Of a stretch of DNA of 38,742 bases, positions 6,800-14,854 are shown piece by piece. Both the position numbers and the translations under genes were made by a program. The notes below the pieces were generated by a model that saw only the letters and a list, made by a program, of their open reading frames with translations, made no database searches and was not told the origin of the DNA. Numbering within the stretch: the first letter of the stretch is position 1; every line of letters starts with the position of its first letter. The DNA lies in NCBI GenBank assembly GCA_017435745.1, contig JAFSEN010000026.1, forward strand, positions 1 to 38,742, written 5' to 3'. Origin of the DNA: Oscillospiraceae bacterium (GTDB lineage Bacteria > Bacillota > Clostridia > Oscillospirales > Ruminococcaceae).

Positions 6800-8569
6800 T
6801 TAATCTTGTTTGGATCCGCAGTTAGGACAGAACTTTGAATTCTCGGCGATTTTATTACCACATTCAGTACAGAACTTAAATCCAGTTGTAGTTGAGCTTT
6901 GTGCTGTAGAGGCAGCAGGTGCTGTTGTAGCACTTTGTACTCCTGCCTTGATTTTAGAAAATGCTCCGAAAAGTCCTTTGCCTTTATTCGCTTCTTTTTC
7001 AGCTCTTACTCTTTCTACAGCTTCATTTATGCTCGGATGTAAGACTCTTTCATTTAACGTAAGCGTTTCATAAATGTCTTTTTTACCCATATTGAAAAGT
7101 GAAGCCAGCATGCCGCCATCTTTGGAAATAACATATTTAGCTGCGGAAGTAACATCTTCTTCGTTAAGTTTAAGGAATGCGTGTATAAATTTTTCTTTGG
7201 TTTCAGTGCGCCCTTTTTCTCTTATGTATTCAATATTTTTGTTAATGTTGAAATAATCCGAAACCCTGGTTTGCATAAACAACATTGAGAATTCGTTAAA
7301 GTCCTCTTCTTCCCATATATCACAAATACGTTTTTCTACTTGCAAGATAAAAGGTTCTTTGATTTTGTCAGATGTATCATAATCTGTAATTTCTTTTTTT
7401 ATGGAATTGCATTCTTCTTCATTCTTGCCATCAATTGCAGAAACCATTTTCTCAAGATTTTCCTTATCAATAGTACATATCCTTGCTTTAAGGTTTTCAA
7501 TGTGTTTCTGTGCAATTTTGGGAGTATATTGTTCGTGTTTAATTTGGTTTATCAAATCGTTGCACTCTGTTTTATTTTTTTGATATATTTTCCCAACTAA
7601 TTCAACAAGTGCCAAGTCATCTTTTTCTGCCTGTGCTCTTAAGATTCTTGTTGCATATACCTCGCCATCATAAGTTCTAGCTTTTATGTCATACTCAACA
7701 AGAATTTTATTGAGTTCTCTTTTTACCGACGAGTCGTTTACGCCATACTTTTCCAATGTTAATTTTAAATCAGACATCATACCTATGGCGTCTTCTTCGG
7801 AGGAAATAGATTTAAGATTGTATCTTGATGTGATATCTGCTTCTATTAAATCAGACATATCTATTCCAAGATAGTTTGTTATTTGCACTATTTCATATCT
7901 TGATTGAGGGTACTCTTGGAAAATATACTCATAATACTCTTCTTCGGAAAAATCCAATTGTATCAAAGAAATTGCAAGTTTTTCTTTTTCAGAGAAAGGA
8001 ACATTACCCTCCAAAAGATTGTCATAAATAGCTGCTGCTTCATTTGCTTCCTCTGCGTAGGCTGGTTCGATATTTGCAACTTGATTTTTTCTGAGATACT
8101 CCATCGTAAAATTAAATAGTTTCATAACATCGTTATATATTGCGATATCAAAATATTCGGAGTCAGCAAGATTATCCATTCTTTCATCCAGCTCAAAATA
8201 AGAAAAATCTCCTTCGTGTCGTACTGCTTTGCTAAGCATTTCGCTACGGATTTTTTGTTCTGTTTCATAATATTCGCGATCCAAATATGTTCGGCTATTA
8301 AATTCTCCTTTTAAACCCGTCCATATCTCATCGTCCGAAACAGTATATATCCCGTATCTTGATATATACTTTTTTGTTTTTTCAACGTACTCCAAATAAT
8401 AGTAGTTCAAATAATTGTCTTCATTTGTACTTTTTAAGCGGTTTGCAACTTTAGCATTAAAACCTCTTTTTGCGCTGTCTGCGATTTCAACAAAATCAGA
8501 GAAAATCTTAAAATAATTTTTTTGTCCTTCAGATATAATTATCTTTTCCCCTAAAACTTTGAACTCCAC
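6800..8569 (-). CDS. 589-aa protein with C-terminal zinc ribbon
   Basis: Large, acidic, mostly helical, apparently cytosolic protein. Residues 1-535 contain no family I can name. The segment around residues 85-170 (KGEFNSRTYLDREYYETEQK, then LFNFTMEYLRKN) looks like a folded domain, and residues 320-430 are heptad-like and may form a coiled coil. After a basic GKGLFGAFSKIKAG segment and an Ala/Ser/Thr linker comes a zinc ribbon (Cys567, Cys570, Cys581, Cys584). The start is a GTG at 8569 with an AGGGGTG site; no better start is visible. It lies between two tiny membrane proteins and a membrane-anchored zinc-ribbon protein, suggesting a membrane-associated complex. Function unknown. Confidence 0.8.
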   Translation of the reverse strand: MEFKVLGEKIIISEGQKNYFKIFSDFVEIADSAKRGFNAKVANRLKSTNEDNYLNYYYLEYVEKTKKYISRYGIYTVSDDEIWTGLKGEFNSRTYLDREYYETEQKIRSEMLSKAVRHEGDFSYFELDERMDNLADSEYFDIAIYNDVMKLFNFTMEYLRKNQVANIEPAYAEEANEAAAIYDNLLEGNVPFSEKEKLAISLIQLDFSEEEYYEYIFQEYPQSRYEIVQITNYLGIDMSDLIEADITSRYNLKSISSEEDAIGMMSDLKLTLEKYGVNDSSVKRELNKILVEYDIKARTYDGEVYATRILRAQAEKDDLALVELVGKIYQKNKTECNDLINQIKHEQYTPKIAQKHIENLKARICTIDKENLEKMVSAIDGKNEEECNSIKKEITDYDTSDKIKEPFILQVEKRICDIWEEEDFNEFSMLFMQTRVSDYFNINKNIEYIREKGRTETKEKFIHAFLKLNEEDVTSAAKYVISKDGGMLASLFNMGKKDIYETLTLNERVLHPSINEAVERVRAEKEANKGKGLFGAFSKIKAGVQSATTAPAASTAQSSTTTGFKFCTECGNKIAENSKFCPNCGSKQD

Positions 8570-8584
8570 TGTATTGCACCCCTT

Positions 8585-8731
8585 TTAATTTGATTTGAAT
8601 ATTCCGATAACAGCTGCAATCAACAACACAATTGCTGCAATTTTCAAAATTGTTGGTATCATCATCCATATTGTTCCTGCTATACCTATAACAAGTAAAA
8701 TAATAAGATATCTTTCAACAAATCTTTTCAT
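8585..8731 (-). CDS. small membrane protein, 48 aa
   Basis: Short basic N-terminus (MKRFVERY) followed by two closely spaced hydrophobic helices (about 9-27 and 28-44). The start is the ATG at 8731, with the ribosome site AGGTG in the end of the preceding gene four bases away. Nothing beyond membrane location can be inferred. It is the third gene of the Mor-like/zinc-ribbon operon. Confidence 0.7.
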   Translation of the reverse strand: MKRFVERYLIILLVIGIAGTIWMMIPTILKIAAIVLLIAAVIGIFKSN

Positions 8732-8735
8732 ATAG

Positions 8736-8975
8736 TCACCTCGATTTAATTCCGGCAATAATAGTAATAACAACTACTATCACAATAGCAATTAATAACA
8801 TCTTAAAAAACAGGCCTGCCAAAGACATTACCAGTAGCGCCATACCATAACCCACCGCCAAAGAGATTGCTACAATTATAAGCAGCGAAAACACCCCTAA
8901 AAATAAAATGTTGCATTTGTTGAGAAAAACTAAAAATATCATAAATGCAAAAATAATCGTCAGAGCCAATAACAT
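8736..8975 (-). CDS. small hydrophobic membrane protein, 79 aa
   Basis: Almost entirely hydrophobic, with three likely transmembrane helices (about 2-18, 24-48 and 52-75) and a short basic tail (GIKSR). The start at 8975 is preceded by GAGGAAG and lies two bases from the end of the Mor-like gene. Probably an integral membrane component of the five-gene operon; it resembles no named family. Confidence 0.7.
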   Translation of the reverse strand: MLLALTIIFAFMIFLVFLNKCNILFLGVFSLLIIVAISLAVGYGMALLVMSLAGLFFKMLLIAIVIVVVITIIAGIKSR

Positions 8976-8977
8976 TT

Positions 8978-9334
8978 TTACACTTCCTCTAAACTCTCTT
9001 TTATAATCCTTCTAACCGATTTTTCCGAATAGTTATATTTTATTGCTAATGTCCTTATGTTTGTGCCGTCATATTCCTGCACGATGTTTCTTTTTATCAT
9101 TTCCGGATTAAAAAAACGAATAGGAAAGCTTATCTGCTGTCCTTTAAACATGCGGTAGATCTCCATGGCTGTATCCATACCGAGTTTTTCGCTTATTTCT
9201 TTGTAAACTGTGTTCAAAACTTCGGGACTGTTTTCTGCCATTTGCATCACCCCTTTGGATAATCTTAGCAAATCGCATTTCTCAAGTAAAATCTCAATGT
9301 CCTTGCTTTTGTCCGTACTTTTATCATCGGGCAT
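8978..9334 (-). CDS. Mor-like transcription factor, 118 aa
   Basis: The C-terminal half follows the pattern of the Mor family (phage Mu middle operon regulator). A helix LGMDTAMEIYRMFKGQQISF is followed by FPIRFFNPEMIKRNIVQEY, the signature DGTNIRTLAIKYNYSEKSV, and a terminal RRIIKESLEE recognition helix. The N-terminal 45 residues are polar and acidic. It is probably a DNA-binding regulator of its own operon. The start has GGAGGT seven bases upstream. The leader carries a long hairpin (9347-9397). First gene of the five-gene operon. Confidence 0.75.
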   Translation of the reverse strand: MPDDKSTDKSKDIEILLEKCDLLRLSKGVMQMAENSPEVLNTVYKEISEKLGMDTAMEIYRMFKGQQISFPIRFFNPEMIKRNIVQEYDGTNIRTLAIKYNYSEKSVRRIIKESLEEV

Positions 9335-9346
9335 ATTAATACCTCC

Positions 9347-9397
9347 AAATAGAAAAATCCCCTGTATAGGGTAAAGTCCTTATACAGGGGTCTATTT
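9347..9397 (-). promoter_or_regulatory. leader hairpin next to the ribosome site of the Mor-like operon
   Basis: On the minus strand AAATAGA CCCCTGTATA pairs with TATACAGGGG ... TCTATTT: a 10-bp perfect core with 12-base loop plus a 7-bp outer pairing across an ATTTT bulge. The core is followed by ATTTTTCTATTT and then directly by GGAGGT. The structure could terminate transcription or hide the ribosome site. No gene ends here, so it is probably regulatory. Confidence 0.65.
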
Positions 9398-9448
9398 GAT
9401 GATATATATTCATTTATTACATATCTTCGCCTTTTTTCTCAAAACATA

Positions 9449-9512
9449 TTGAAAAGGTTCTTCATTTTAGATACAATATTTATGTTGCACCTTTTCAAAC
9501 TAATAGTATCAT
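9449..9512 (+). promoter_or_regulatory. promoter with inverted-repeat operator for the gene at 9625
   Basis: Candidate -35 TTGCAC (9485-9490) and -10 TATCAT (9507-9512), 16-base spacer. A perfect 10-bp inverted repeat, TTGAAAAGGT (9449-9458) and ACCTTTTCAA (9489-9498), places one arm over the -35 edge, as expected for a repressor site. Confidence 0.5.
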
Positions 9513-9542
9513 AGGAACATATAGTATCAAGTCTGATTCCTA

Positions 9543-9578
9543 GTTGCCCCAATCAGCTGTACGGGCAACCTTCTTTTA
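9543..9578 (+). terminator. terminator-like hairpin in the leader of the gene at 9625
   Basis: GTTGCCC (9543-9549) pairs with GGGCAAC (9563-9569), followed by CTTCTTTTAATT. It lies downstream of the candidate promoter and 50 bases before the start, so it is in the 5' leader and ends no visible gene. Confidence 0.55.
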
Positions 9579-9624
9579 ATTAAATATTAAAAAATATTAA
9601 AATTTAAAGAAAGGTGAATCACTC

Positions 9625-10002
9625 ATGAACTCCACTTACAGTATTTTTAACGAAATTTTAAACACTTATGCTTGCGAGTATACAACTTATTTTGATTTAG
9701 AAAATAAATGCTTTGTACTGCTCGAATCTTCTTGTTACGGTATCGAAGATGGCTTAATTGCCGCCCCATACAAAGAAGATTGCCGTCCCTCAATCTGGAG
9801 ACTTTTTTGGAAATCCCTTGACGATGAAGAACGCGCTTTAGCAGAAAGCTTCGATGAGAAGCATGGTTTCTTTGATTTTTTGAAAGAAACAGGTTTAATC
9901 TTCCGTTATTATGATGCAGAAGACAAAGCCATCATGGAAGAAATGGAATATTGGAAGCACAAAAACAATCTTAATTTTGATTGGAACAATGTAGCTTACT
10001 AA
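9625..10002 (+). CDS. hypothetical protein, 125 aa (weak UPF0158 resemblance)
   Basis: Acidic cytosolic protein. The order of elements is a short strand with FDLENK, a SFDEKHGFFDFLKETGL helix and a C-terminal YYDAEDKAIMEEMEYWKHKN helix. This loosely resembles UPF0158 proteins (GxFxxFKxxL then YxxxxxxxxxxxxxxxW), but this is by eye only. The ATG at 9625 has AGAAAGGTG upstream. It is a single-gene unit closed by the terminator at 10027. Confidence 0.7.
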   Translation: MNSTYSIFNEILNTYACEYTTYFDLENKCFVLLESSCYGIEDGLIAAPYKEDCRPSIWRLFWKSLDDEERALAESFDEKHGFFDFLKETGLIFRYYDAEDKAIMEEMEYWKHKNNLNFDWNNVAY

Positions 10003-10026
10003 AAAAATGTTTCCGGTGCAACATTA

Positions 10027-10056
10027 AAAGAGCGGGTTTAAAACCCGCTCTTTTTA
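10027..10056. terminator. bidirectional intrinsic terminator
   Basis: AAAAGAGCGGGTTT / AAACCCGCTCTTTTT with a minimal loop. It closes the rightward gene at 9625-10002 and on the other strand overlaps the end of the remnant ending at 10054. Confidence 0.9.
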
Positions 10057-10242
10057 AATACCATCGGTGTCAAAAATATGATTCAGCTCTTCGTTTGTAT
10101 ATGCATTCAGAACTTTTTCACGTACTGCAACATCGGTCAACTCAAGTCTCTTGACACGATTTACTCCGCCGGCATCTATGTTTTTGTGAATCAGCTGTAT
10201 TCTTCCTATACGATCCTCGTTTTTAGCATACTCAGCAAGTGC
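10054..10242 (-). pseudogene. C-terminal gene remnant, 62 codons, no start
   Basis: An open frame of 62 codons plus TAA encodes a plausible, charged, helical protein tail (segments ALAEYAKNEDRIGRIQLIHK and VNRVKRLELT). It has no start codon and is bounded upstream by TAA TAA, the first of which ends the surface protein gene. This looks like the 3' end of a gene whose upstream part was lost when the neighbouring DNA arrived. The source family is not recognised. Confidence 0.55.
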
Positions 10243-10245
10243 TTA

Positions 10246-13200
10246 TTATTTTTTTTTGAGAACAATTGCCGCAGCCGCAAGAACAACGAAAGGTGCGATT
10301 CCAATTACCGGTGCACCGGTGTTGGGGTTTGTTTCGTCTGCTTTTTCTTCAGGAGATACAAGTTTCGGGATAATTCTGTCGCTGTGAGCTCCGCAATTTT
10401 CGCAATAACGGCGCATTACGCCTTCGCGCTCTGTGGTTGCAGGAACTACAACGCTCCATTCGCCGTAGTCATGTCCGAGAGCTTCGCCTTCGGTATAACC
10501 ACAACCACGTTTGCAAGTTGCGGGTTCAGTGCAGGTTGCGTCAGCCATATCGTGTCCGAGTGCTTCGATTTCATCGTAAGTGGAGTAATCGCATCTGGAG
10601 CAGGTTACGTATGCTTCCCAGCCGATTTCAGTGCAGGTGGGTGCTTTTGCTTCGTGCTCAACCTCATCATGGCCGAGGGCTTCGCCTTCGGTATAACCAC
10701 AACCACGTTTGCAAGTTGCGGGTTCAGTGCAGGTTGCAGCTTTCATATCATGTGCAACAGTTACAGTGCAGGTTGCAGAAACATCTCCTGCTGTTGCAGT
10801 GACGGTTGCTTCGCCGGCGCCGACAGCGGTTACTTTTCCGTTTTCATCAACAGTTACAACTTTTTCATCAGAAGATGCCCAAACAATTTCATCGGTGGTA
10901 TATTCGGGCACAACAGTTGCTTTAAGTTCTGCTTCGCCGTTGCAGGCAAGTTCAAGCTCGGTTTTATCAAGAGAAATTTCGGTTGCGGGGATATAAACAT
11001 TCAATGTGATTGTGGGAAGCACGCCAGGGTTGCCGCTGACTCCGGGAGCGTCGGTATCCATAGCCTTTCCGGTTTCATACAGACAAACTCCACGATGTCC
11101 GCCACCACTGCTACCGAATCCTGCTATATGCAAACTACCTACCAAAGTGTATGTATCTTTTATCCAATCTTCGGGAACTTTAATTGTTACAGCATGAGAT
11201 TCATATCTCGATGCAAAAGTATAGTCACCAAATCCGGTGTTATCTCCTCCAAACTGGGTTCCATCTTCGCCGTCATACTGAATTCCGCAGTTGGTATTGT
11301 AAATACCGGAAAGTTTGTTCATGGGGTTATATATATCGCCAAACTGAACTTTAAGTTCGGTTCCCGGCATTACTTCGCTTTCTTCGGTAATTACATTACC
11401 TTCGTTGTCGGTAATTACCATGGTGGTCTGCTTGGTGGTTATAATCTGATAGGTTGCAACACCGTTTTTTTCAACACGGATAATATGGCGTCCCTGAGTA
11501 AGTCCGGTAACAGTTACTTCGCCGGTTTCCTCGTTTACAGTAACACCTTCTGTTACAAAGCCGTTATAGGTAAGACTGTCTGCGGTAAGAGTTGCTCTTG
11601 CAACAGAAACCTTGCATCCTTCTTCGGGAGTAAAAGCAAACTCTGCGCCTTCATCACCGACATAATAAATCGGGTCATGTTCTGCATCAGTATCCATGTT
11701 TGTTTCAATCGAAGTTCCGTCAGCACCGACAGAAACAACAAAAACGCCGGTGTTTTCAGGCCAGATTGCAGAGAATTTTTCAGGAGTAACAGCTTCGTTA
11801 CCAAGCTGACCATGTGCCGCACCATTATGATACATTGCATCATAAGTTACAAGAACAATGGCAGTTCCTTCTTTGTTTGCAACAATATCTGCAACAGAGC
11901 TGTTGTATTTATCCACTTTTACAGAAACAACATCACTTGCATTACCGTTTTCATCAATTACAGTATAAGTTACATCGGGCAATGCAACACAACTGTTGGA
12001 GAAGTTGTTGATTGCCATCCAGTTACGGAATACGTTGAGTTTGAAAGTTTTGTTGATATCAAGATTGATATACATCTCTTTGTTTACATTGAGATAAATA
12101 TCTGCAACGTCCATTTCATACTCTTCAAAATTATGGAAAATGGTATCGGCATCAAAGCCGTCATTTTCTCCTATGAACAGCATTTCTTCTGTGATAACCA
12201 ATTCTTTTCCGTTGCTGAGTTTAGTTTCGTAATCCCAGTAAGTAACTCCGTCGGGATGCTGTACGCGGATAAAATCGGAACCGCCAACAGAACCGTCTTC
12301 GTTTTCATAAGGCAGAACCTCAAGCTCGAAAGTTACCGTTCCGTCGCCATTATTTATTTCGCGGAAGGCTTCAAAGAAATAGTATCTAAAGTAGTAATTC
12401 ATTTTACCGGTGTGAACTACTGAACCTTCGGGCGCAGTAACTGTATAGTAATTTTTAAGACACATCGGAAGAGCGAAAACTTTAACTTCCGCATTTTCTG
12501 CAGAAACAGCTTCCGGGCCTTTTTCTCTTACACCGTATTTTTCAGCGAGAGAACCGGTTTCTGCCGCAGCCGCCTGATAGGTGTACTGTCCATCTGCCAG
12601 AAGGAAACGATATCCAAGATGTTCGCCTTCAACAAAGGAATCGCCTTTTGCTGCATAGTTTCCGTCGGCATTAACAAATCTGAATTCTGCATCTTCGGCT
12701 TTAGGAGTTTCGCCGTCAATCAATGTTTCGATGATGCCTTTTACTTTGCAAATTTTAATCGCATCACAGTTTTCTGCTACTGCCGCAGTTGCACCGCCCC
12801 AACTGTTTCCTTCTGCGTCTTTTCCTCTGAAGCTAACAGTTGCAACGTTTTCCGGAACTGCTACGGTATATTTTACAAAGCCGTCGGCAGTTTCGCCTTT
12901 AACTGCTTCAAGCTTTTCTCCCAAAATGTCACCGGCGGTGCCGTTATATCCTGCGTTTACATAGAAATCAGGAGTGATCTCTTCCGGAACATAGAAATCA
13001 ACATTAAAGAATACCTGTTTGTTAAATACATTGAGTGTAATTTTATATTCTTCGGAAACAACAAGGCCATCGCTTGCGGTAAACACAATAACATGTTCGC
13101 CGACGGTTTCTGCTTTATAGCTCCATTCCTCGCCAATGAAAGGATATTCAGTACCGTCAACAGAAACAGAATAATCCAGCGCGTCGTTGTCTGCATCAAC

Positions 13201-14670
13201 AAAAATATCGGAAAGTTTTACGGAATAGGTTGCCTGGTTTTCCCAATCGGCGGTTACATTTTCGATTCCGTCTTTAATTGCCGGCGCATTGTTGCTGTTT
13301 TTAAGAATAATACTGTATTCGCGTCTTGTTACAGCATTGCCATCGGTTTCAAATTCAACTGTTTTTTTACCATTTTCAAGATTGAAAGAATACGGTTTTT
13401 CCAGAGTATATTCAAGGTTTAATGAACCGTCTTTGTAACCGGCATCAACAAATTCCAGCTTTACGGAAGCGGAATCATCGGTGGCTTCATCAAGAAGAAC
13501 CACTATTTTTCTGTCGGTTTCGGAATATTCGGTTACCTTGCTGTCGGTTACTGCGGGGCCAACAACAATAATTTCTTCGCACCAGGCATCTCCGGCGCCT
13601 TCAACAAATTCCGCGCCTGTTTTTATTGTTGTACGATTAGTGCTTATTTCGTCATCTTCCGCAACGGTGATATTTATTTTCCATTCACAGTCAAAATTAC
13701 CGCCGATTACTTTCAAAGTAATTTCAGCTTTACCGTCAGCCAAAGTTACGGAAAGCGGCGCATTTTTATAACTCTCGTCATTATATATAACATCAAATTT
13801 ATTCATGTTTGCCGCTACGCCGGAAAAAGTCAATTCGAAAGAAGCATCGGAAGCTGTATCGCTTGCAAGGGAAATGTTTACCGTTGTATCGTCATTGTTC
13901 CATTCTTTAACGGAAACCATACCTTTTACGATAATTGTTGATAAATATCCCCAGGTTGCGTGAGGCTTTTTAACAGTGCTTACATCTATTTCTGTTTTTC
14001 CAATAACATTTACCAAACATTCGGCAGTTTGTTCTCCGGAAGTTGCTGTAATTGTTGCGGTACCAAACCCAACCGCTGTTACGATGCCTTCTTCATCAAC
14101 AGTTACAACATTTTCATCGGAAGATTCCCATACTACCTCTCCCGGAGCATTGTTCGCGGTAAGAGTTGCCGTAGAACCGATATTTACCAATTCCATCTGT
14201 TCTGGGTTTATGGAAAGGCCTGCCTGAACACCATCAATGCTGATGTTGAAATTCCATGTAATAGTTTCAGACTTTTTACTGGAGTATTGTCCTGTAGTAG
14301 TAACCGAAAAAACTGCTCCGCCATTCACCAACGTTACTTCTTTGGTTCCGTTTGAATCAAAACCTGCGCCATCGTAAACCATAGGATAGTCATCTGATTT
14401 ATTTCCGTCAGAATCCATATCTATTGTAAAAACAGCATCTTTTGCAGTATTGCTGTCAAGCACAATATCTACGGTCATTTCATCTCCGGCAGTGCAATTA
14501 TATTCTTTTACGGCAACACCGCTTAAAGTAATTTGACTTACATGATTCCATTTATGCGGCTTTTTATTACTGCTGACATCAATCACAGTATTTTCTTCCG
14601 CAAATACAGTCATGGGGAACATTCCCACAACCATGAGAACCGCAAGAAGCAGGCTTAAAAATTTCTTCAT
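10246..14670 (-). CDS. cobalamin-riboswitch-controlled Ig-like surface protein with sorting signal
   Basis: 1474-residue secreted, probably wall-anchored protein. It has a signal peptide (MKKFLSLLLAVLMVVGM...VFA, cleavage near 25). Two or three related beta domains each open with a DVS...KKPH motif and VKE(Y/W)N (about 28-145 and 226-338, a weaker third to 457). Big_2-type Ig domains lie near 150-224 and 1260-1340 (both with EEG/ENG-x-VTAVGxGxAT), and a cadherin-like domain near 465-550 contains DIFVDADNDALDYS. A long unassigned centre follows. A Cys-containing GHD repeat tail (CTEPATCKRGCGYTEGEALG twice) precedes NPNTGAP, a hydrophobic helix and KKK, a sortase-type anchor. The start at 14670 has AGGAGGAAAG upstream; an upstream in-frame start at 14748 lacks a ribosome site. 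The B12 riboswitch upstream suggests corrinoid capture, which is inference. Confidence 0.85.
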   Translation of the reverse strand: MKKFLSLLLAVLMVVGMFPMTVFAEENTVIDVSSNKKPHKWNHVSQITLSGVAVKEYNCTAGDEMTVDIVLDSNTAKDAVFTIDMDSDGNKSDDYPMVYDGAGFDSNGTKEVTLVNGGAVFSVTTTGQYSSKKSETITWNFNISIDGVQAGLSINPEQMELVNIGSTATLTANNAPGEVVWESSDENVVTVDEEGIVTAVGFGTATITATSGEQTAECLVNVIGKTEIDVSTVKKPHATWGYLSTIIVKGMVSVKEWNNDDTTVNISLASDTASDASFELTFSGVAANMNKFDVIYNDESYKNAPLSVTLADGKAEITLKVIGGNFDCEWKINITVAEDDEISTNRTTIKTGAEFVEGAGDAWCEEIIVVGPAVTDSKVTEYSETDRKIVVLLDEATDDSASVKLEFVDAGYKDGSLNLEYTLEKPYSFNLENGKKTVEFETDGNAVTRREYSIILKNSNNAPAIKDGIENVTADWENQATYSVKLSDIFVDADNDALDYSVSVDGTEYPFIGEEWSYKAETVGEHVIVFTASDGLVVSEEYKITLNVFNKQVFFNVDFYVPEEITPDFYVNAGYNGTAGDILGEKLEAVKGETADGFVKYTVAVPENVATVSFRGKDAEGNSWGGATAAVAENCDAIKICKVKGIIETLIDGETPKAEDAEFRFVNADGNYAAKGDSFVEGEHLGYRFLLADGQYTYQAAAAETGSLAEKYGVREKGPEAVSAENAEVKVFALPMCLKNYYTVTAPEGSVVHTGKMNYYFRYYFFEAFREINNGDGTVTFELEVLPYENEDGSVGGSDFIRVQHPDGVTYWDYETKLSNGKELVITEEMLFIGENDGFDADTIFHNFEEYEMDVADIYLNVNKEMYINLDINKTFKLNVFRNWMAINNFSNSCVALPDVTYTVIDENGNASDVVSVKVDKYNSSVADIVANKEGTAIVLVTYDAMYHNGAAHGQLGNEAVTPEKFSAIWPENTGVFVVSVGADGTSIETNMDTDAEHDPIYYVGDEGAEFAFTPEEGCKVSVARATLTADSLTYNGFVTEGVTVNEETGEVTVTGLTQGRHIIRVEKNGVATYQIITTKQTTMVITDNEGNVITEESEVMPGTELKVQFGDIYNPMNKLSGIYNTNCGIQYDGEDGTQFGGDNTGFGDYTFASRYESHAVTIKVPEDWIKDTYTLVGSLHIAGFGSSGGGHRGVCLYETGKAMDTDAPGVSGNPGVLPTITLNVYIPATEISLDKTELELACNGEAELKATVVPEYTTDEIVWASSDEKVVTVDENGKVTAVGAGEATVTATAGDVSATCTVTVAHDMKAATCTEPATCKRGCGYTEGEALGHDEVEHEAKAPTCTEIGWEAYVTCSRCDYSTYDEIEALGHDMADATCTEPATCKRGCGYTEGEALGHDYGEWSVVVPATTEREGVMRRYCENCGAHSDRIIPKLVSPEEKADETNPNTGAPVIGIAPFVVLAAAAIVLKKK
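10481..10539. repeat. 59-bp direct repeat, copy 1
   Basis: A 59-base segment recurs identically at 10679-10737 inside the surface protein gene. It encodes the repeated CTEPATCKRGCGYTEGEA tail motif. The perfect DNA identity suggests recent duplication or gene conversion. Confidence 0.85.
10679..10737. repeat. 59-bp direct repeat, copy 2
   Basis: Second copy of the repeat at 10481-10539, 198 bases away (a 66-codon period, so the protein repeat stays in frame). Confidence 0.85.
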
Positions 14671-14707
14671 CTTTTTCTTTCCTCCTCTTCCAAGCGAAAA
14701 GGGTTCA

Positions 14708-14745
14708 GTATTCTCTTCCCCGGAAGAGAATACGAGGTACCTCGT
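14708..14745 (-). promoter_or_regulatory. two stacked palindromes in the surface-protein leader
   Basis: GTATTCTCTTC / GAAGAGAATAC (14708-14718/14723-14733) forms an 11-bp stem with a 4-base loop. It abuts a perfect 14-bp palindrome, ACGAGGTACCTCGT (14732-14745). Both lie between the riboswitch terminator and the ribosome site of the surface protein, so they are in the transcript made only when the terminator is read through. Possible RNA stabilising or second control structure. Confidence 0.6.
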
Positions 14746-14774
14746 CACTTTGAAACAGATTTTATTTTTATATG

Positions 14775-14822
14775 AAAAACGACCCGCCTCACAAAACCAT
14801 CCAAGTTTTGCAAAGCGGGCCG
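14775..14822 (-). terminator. riboswitch expression-platform terminator
   Basis: On the minus strand CGGCCCGCTTTGCAAAAC pairs with GTTTTGTGAGGCGGGTCG, followed by TTTTTCAT. It lies about 30 bases after the cobalamin aptamer and about 105 bases before the surface-protein start. This is the place expected for a B12-dependent terminator. Confidence 0.85.
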
Positions 14823-14854
14823 ATTTTTCCGTTTTGAATTATTACGGGAATCCA

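Noticed and set aside
10078-12423. Long open frame (781 codons) on the plus strand antisense to the surface protein gene
   Set aside because: It is Cys/Phe/Asn-rich, low-complexity, has no ribosome site, and mirrors codon use of the surface gene on the other strand. A shadow frame.
12619-13422. Second long antisense frame over the surface protein
   Set aside because: Same shadow character as the first; no start signal and implausible composition.
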